Source of the DNA: Agromyces aureus
GTDB taxonomy: Bacteria; Actinomycetota; Actinomycetes; Actinomycetales; Microbacteriaceae
NCBI RefSeq assembly: GCF_001660485.1
Contig: NZ_CP013979.1
Coordinates: 1,984,001 to 2,048,000, forward strand
Direction: 5' to 3'
DNA: 64,000 nucleotides
In this document: positions 62,640-64,000 of the stretch, in pieces
How positions within the stretch are numbered: position 1 is the first letter of the stretch
How the letters are laid out: every line of letters starts with the position of its first letter
Notes under the pieces: model-generated
What the model was told of the DNA's origin: nothing
Databases searched by the model: none
Seen by the model: only the letters and a program-made list of their open reading frames with translations
Made by a program: the position numbers and the translations under genes

Positions 62640-62682
62640 ACGCCCCCGACGCCCGCTCACCTCGAGCTGGCGTCGGGGGCGT
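62640..62682 (+). terminator. terminator of the late operon
   Basis: ACGCCCCCGACGCC pairs perfectly with GGCGTCGGGGGCGT (14 bp), followed by TTTCGTC. It also lies between converging genes. Confidence 0.9.
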
Positions 62683-62686
62683 TTCG

Positions 62687-62956
62687 TCATGCCCGGAAGT
62701 CGGGGTACCCCTGGAACGGTCGCGGACCGTGCGACGCGATGAACGCGTGGTGCACGCCCTCGAGCGATGCCCGCAACGTCCGCCACCTGCCGACGGGTTG
62801 CCCGCGGAGCTCGCCGACGTAGCCGACCTCGGCGCCGATGCGGACGATCCTCACGGTGCCGTACGCGTCGCCCTCGGAGTCGACCATCGTCCACACGCCC
62901 GGGGGCGACTCGACGGCATCCATGAACGGATGCCAACGAGGTGCGTCAGCGGGCAT
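62687..62956 (-). CDS. hypothetical protein, reverse strand
   Basis: 89 residues. A beta-rich centre (GVWTMVDSEGDAYGTVRIVR) and a helical end (RWRTLRASLEGVHHAFIASH). Not recognised. It is read from the same direction as int and converges on the late terminator, so it may be expressed in the lysogen. Confidence 0.6.
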   Translation of the reverse strand: MPADAPRWHPFMDAVESPPGVWTMVDSEGDAYGTVRIVRIGAEVGYVGELRGQPVGRWRTLRASLEGVHHAFIASHGPRPFQGYPDFRA

Positions 62957-62968
62957 CAGCCGGCCAGG

Positions 62969-63379
62969 CTACTGGTTCGCCGCCACCAGCGTCGCGTAGC
63001 CCCCAGCGTCTGCGCCGTCGGCCTCGCATGCTCGCGCGACTGCCTCGACATCCTCGGAATAGGCGTCGCGGTTGTCCATCCACACGATCATGTGCGGCGG
63101 CTCGGGGAGGTTGTCGACGAGCGCCTGAATGCGCGTCTTTACGTCGCCATCGGCGATCAGGAGTGCCTTGTCGAACTCGGCCGGGATGTCGGTCTCGAGG
63201 GCATTGGCTCCGGTCACGGCTTTCCCGACGGTGACAGTCACTTCGCCGAAGGTCTCGCAGGCCTCGACGTTCGCGGAGACAGGTGCGCTCGTCTCCGTGG
63301 GCTCGGGCGGTGAGGCTGGCGAGGCGCTGCATCCTGCGAGGAGGAGGAGCGTGGCGGCGGCGAGTAGGAGCCTCTTCAT
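62969..63379 (-). CDS. lipoprotein
   Basis: 136 residues from the ATG at 63379 (an ATG four codons earlier is possible). Signal peptide MKRLLLAAATLLLLAGC with the lipobox LLAGC, then a Ser/Pro/Thr-rich linker and a mainly helical domain (AEFDKALLIADGDVKTRIQA). It should be fixed to the outer face of the membrane. Next to int, it is a candidate for superinfection exclusion or lysogenic conversion, which is an inference. Confidence 0.76.
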   Translation of the reverse strand: MKRLLLAAATLLLLAGCSASPASPPEPTETSAPVSANVEACETFGEVTVTVGKAVTGANALETDIPAEFDKALLIADGDVKTRIQALVDNLPEPPHMIVWMDNRDAYSEDVEAVARACEADGADAGGYATLVAANQ

Positions 63380-63397
63380 GGTCGCGAGCATATCTGG

Positions 63398-64000
63398 CTA
63401 CGCCTCGATGCGGGGGAGCACGTTCGACATGATCGCGGCCATGGAATCTGACATCTGCGTCTGCACGTCGGGTAGCAGGTGCCCGTACGTGTTAATCGTC
63501 GTCGTGATGGACTCGTGCCCGAGGCGCTGTTGGATGAACGGCAGCGGCTTGCCGTCGGCGATGAGCCATGACGCACCCGTGTGGCGCAAGTCGTGCGGGG
63601 TCGGCACGGGGTCGAGGCCCGCGCGGACAACAGCCTTGTCCCACACCTTCCGGAACGGCGAGTACCACTGGCGTCCGCCGAGAGGCCCGGTGAACACGTA
63701 GTCGTCTGGCGCGCCGGGTGCGCCAAACTGCTGGACGAGCTCGGGCCACAGCGCGATCGTCCGTCGGCCGCGTCTCGTCTTCGTGACGCCGATGCGCGTC
63801 TTCTCATGGCCGTGCTTCTTCTTCCACGCCTGGTGGAGGCTGACCGTCGGGGGAGTGGTGTCGCCGTGGACGTGCTTCCACTGCAGTGCGGTCGCCTCCG
63901 ACCATCGCGCCTGGGAGCCGACGAGGAACGCTACGAGCGGTCGGTAGTGCTCGGGCGTCGCTTCGTAGAGGCGAGCGAACTGCGCGCGCGACAGGAACAC
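63398..64000 (-). CDS. int: tyrosine-type integrase, C-terminal part
   Basis: The gene continues past base 64,000; about 200 residues are seen, the catalytic half. The tetrad is complete: Arg in SQARWSEATALQW, HDLRHTGASWLI, His in LGHESITTTINT and Tyr in TYGHLLP. The family recombines phage attP with a tRNA gene or other host site. The attL-like tRNA-His piece at 24144 fits a tRNA target, and attR should lie just outside. Confidence 0.93.
   Translation of the reverse strand: MFLSRAQFARLYEATPEHYRPLVAFLVGSQARWSEATALQWKHVHGDTTPPTVSLHQAWKKKHGHEKTRIGVTKTRRGRRTIALWPELVQQFGAPGAPDDYVFTGPLGGRQWYSPFRKVWDKAVVRAGLDPVPTPHDLRHTGASWLIADGKPLPFIQQRLGHESITTTINTYGHLLPDVQTQMSDSMAAIMSNVLPRIEA

Overview
The window is high-GC actinobacterial DNA. 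The gene set (glycogen phosphorylase and debranching genes, cysteine desulfurase with mnmA, ligA, gatCAB, dinB, a thiamine-type YkoEDC transporter) and the recurrent words GCATCC/GGATGC suggest the family Microbacteriaceae, possibly Agromyces or a relative. The genus is an inference from style and gene order.

Bases 1 to about 24,140 are ordinary chromosome. They hold glgP (5'-truncated by the window edge), ybaK-glgX facing it, cysteine desulfurase-mnmA, a membrane protein, a phosphotransferase, ligA, a Tat-exported phosphoesterase, gatC-gatA-gatB closed by a strong terminator, a small secretion-like protein, dinB, a GerW-like protein, then a TPP riboswitch with an RBS-sequestering hairpin in front of ykoE-ykoD-ykoC and a P-loop kinase. 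A D-Ala-D-Ala carboxypeptidase homologue lacking its catalytic serine and a metallopeptidase close the chromosomal part on the minus strand.

Bases of about 24,144 to beyond 64,000 are one apparently intact siphovirus prophage. Its left end (attL) is a fragment that looks like the 3' end of a tRNA-His gene with encoded CCA. The integrase runs off the right edge on the minus strand, so attR and the complete tRNA should lie just outside the window. The order is: immunity region (two XRE repressors, 19-bp operators of form CTTGGC-N7-GCCAAG, a leaderless early promoter, an excisionase-like gene, a frameshifted NUMOD4/HNH gene), a structured non-coding segment with a tRNA-like fold, and a Bro-N antirepressor. 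A tightly overlapping early operon follows (small proteins, RusA, RecE-like nuclease, RecT-like protein, C5 cytosine methyltransferase, DNA-binding and HNH proteins, a replication-type protein, SSB, many small Cys-rich proteins) and ends near 40.58 kb.

A TATAAT box and an intrinsic terminator at 40.62-40.69 kb look like a small RNA unit between the early and late halves. After very small membrane proteins and two HNH genes come the late genes: TerS, TerL, portal, MuF-like protein, scaffold, P22-type coat protein, head-tail connectors, major tail protein, tail assembly chaperones joined by a -1 frameshift at seven A residues, a 930-residue tape measure, tail tip proteins, a fibre, an M23-type endolysin, a coiled-coil membrane protein, a collagen-like membrane protein and a holin, closed by a strong terminator. 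Reverse-strand genes (a small membrane protein inside the tail operon, a small protein and a lipoprotein next to int) are candidates for expression in the lysogen.

Assignments rest on reading the translated sequences and motifs by eye. No database search was run.
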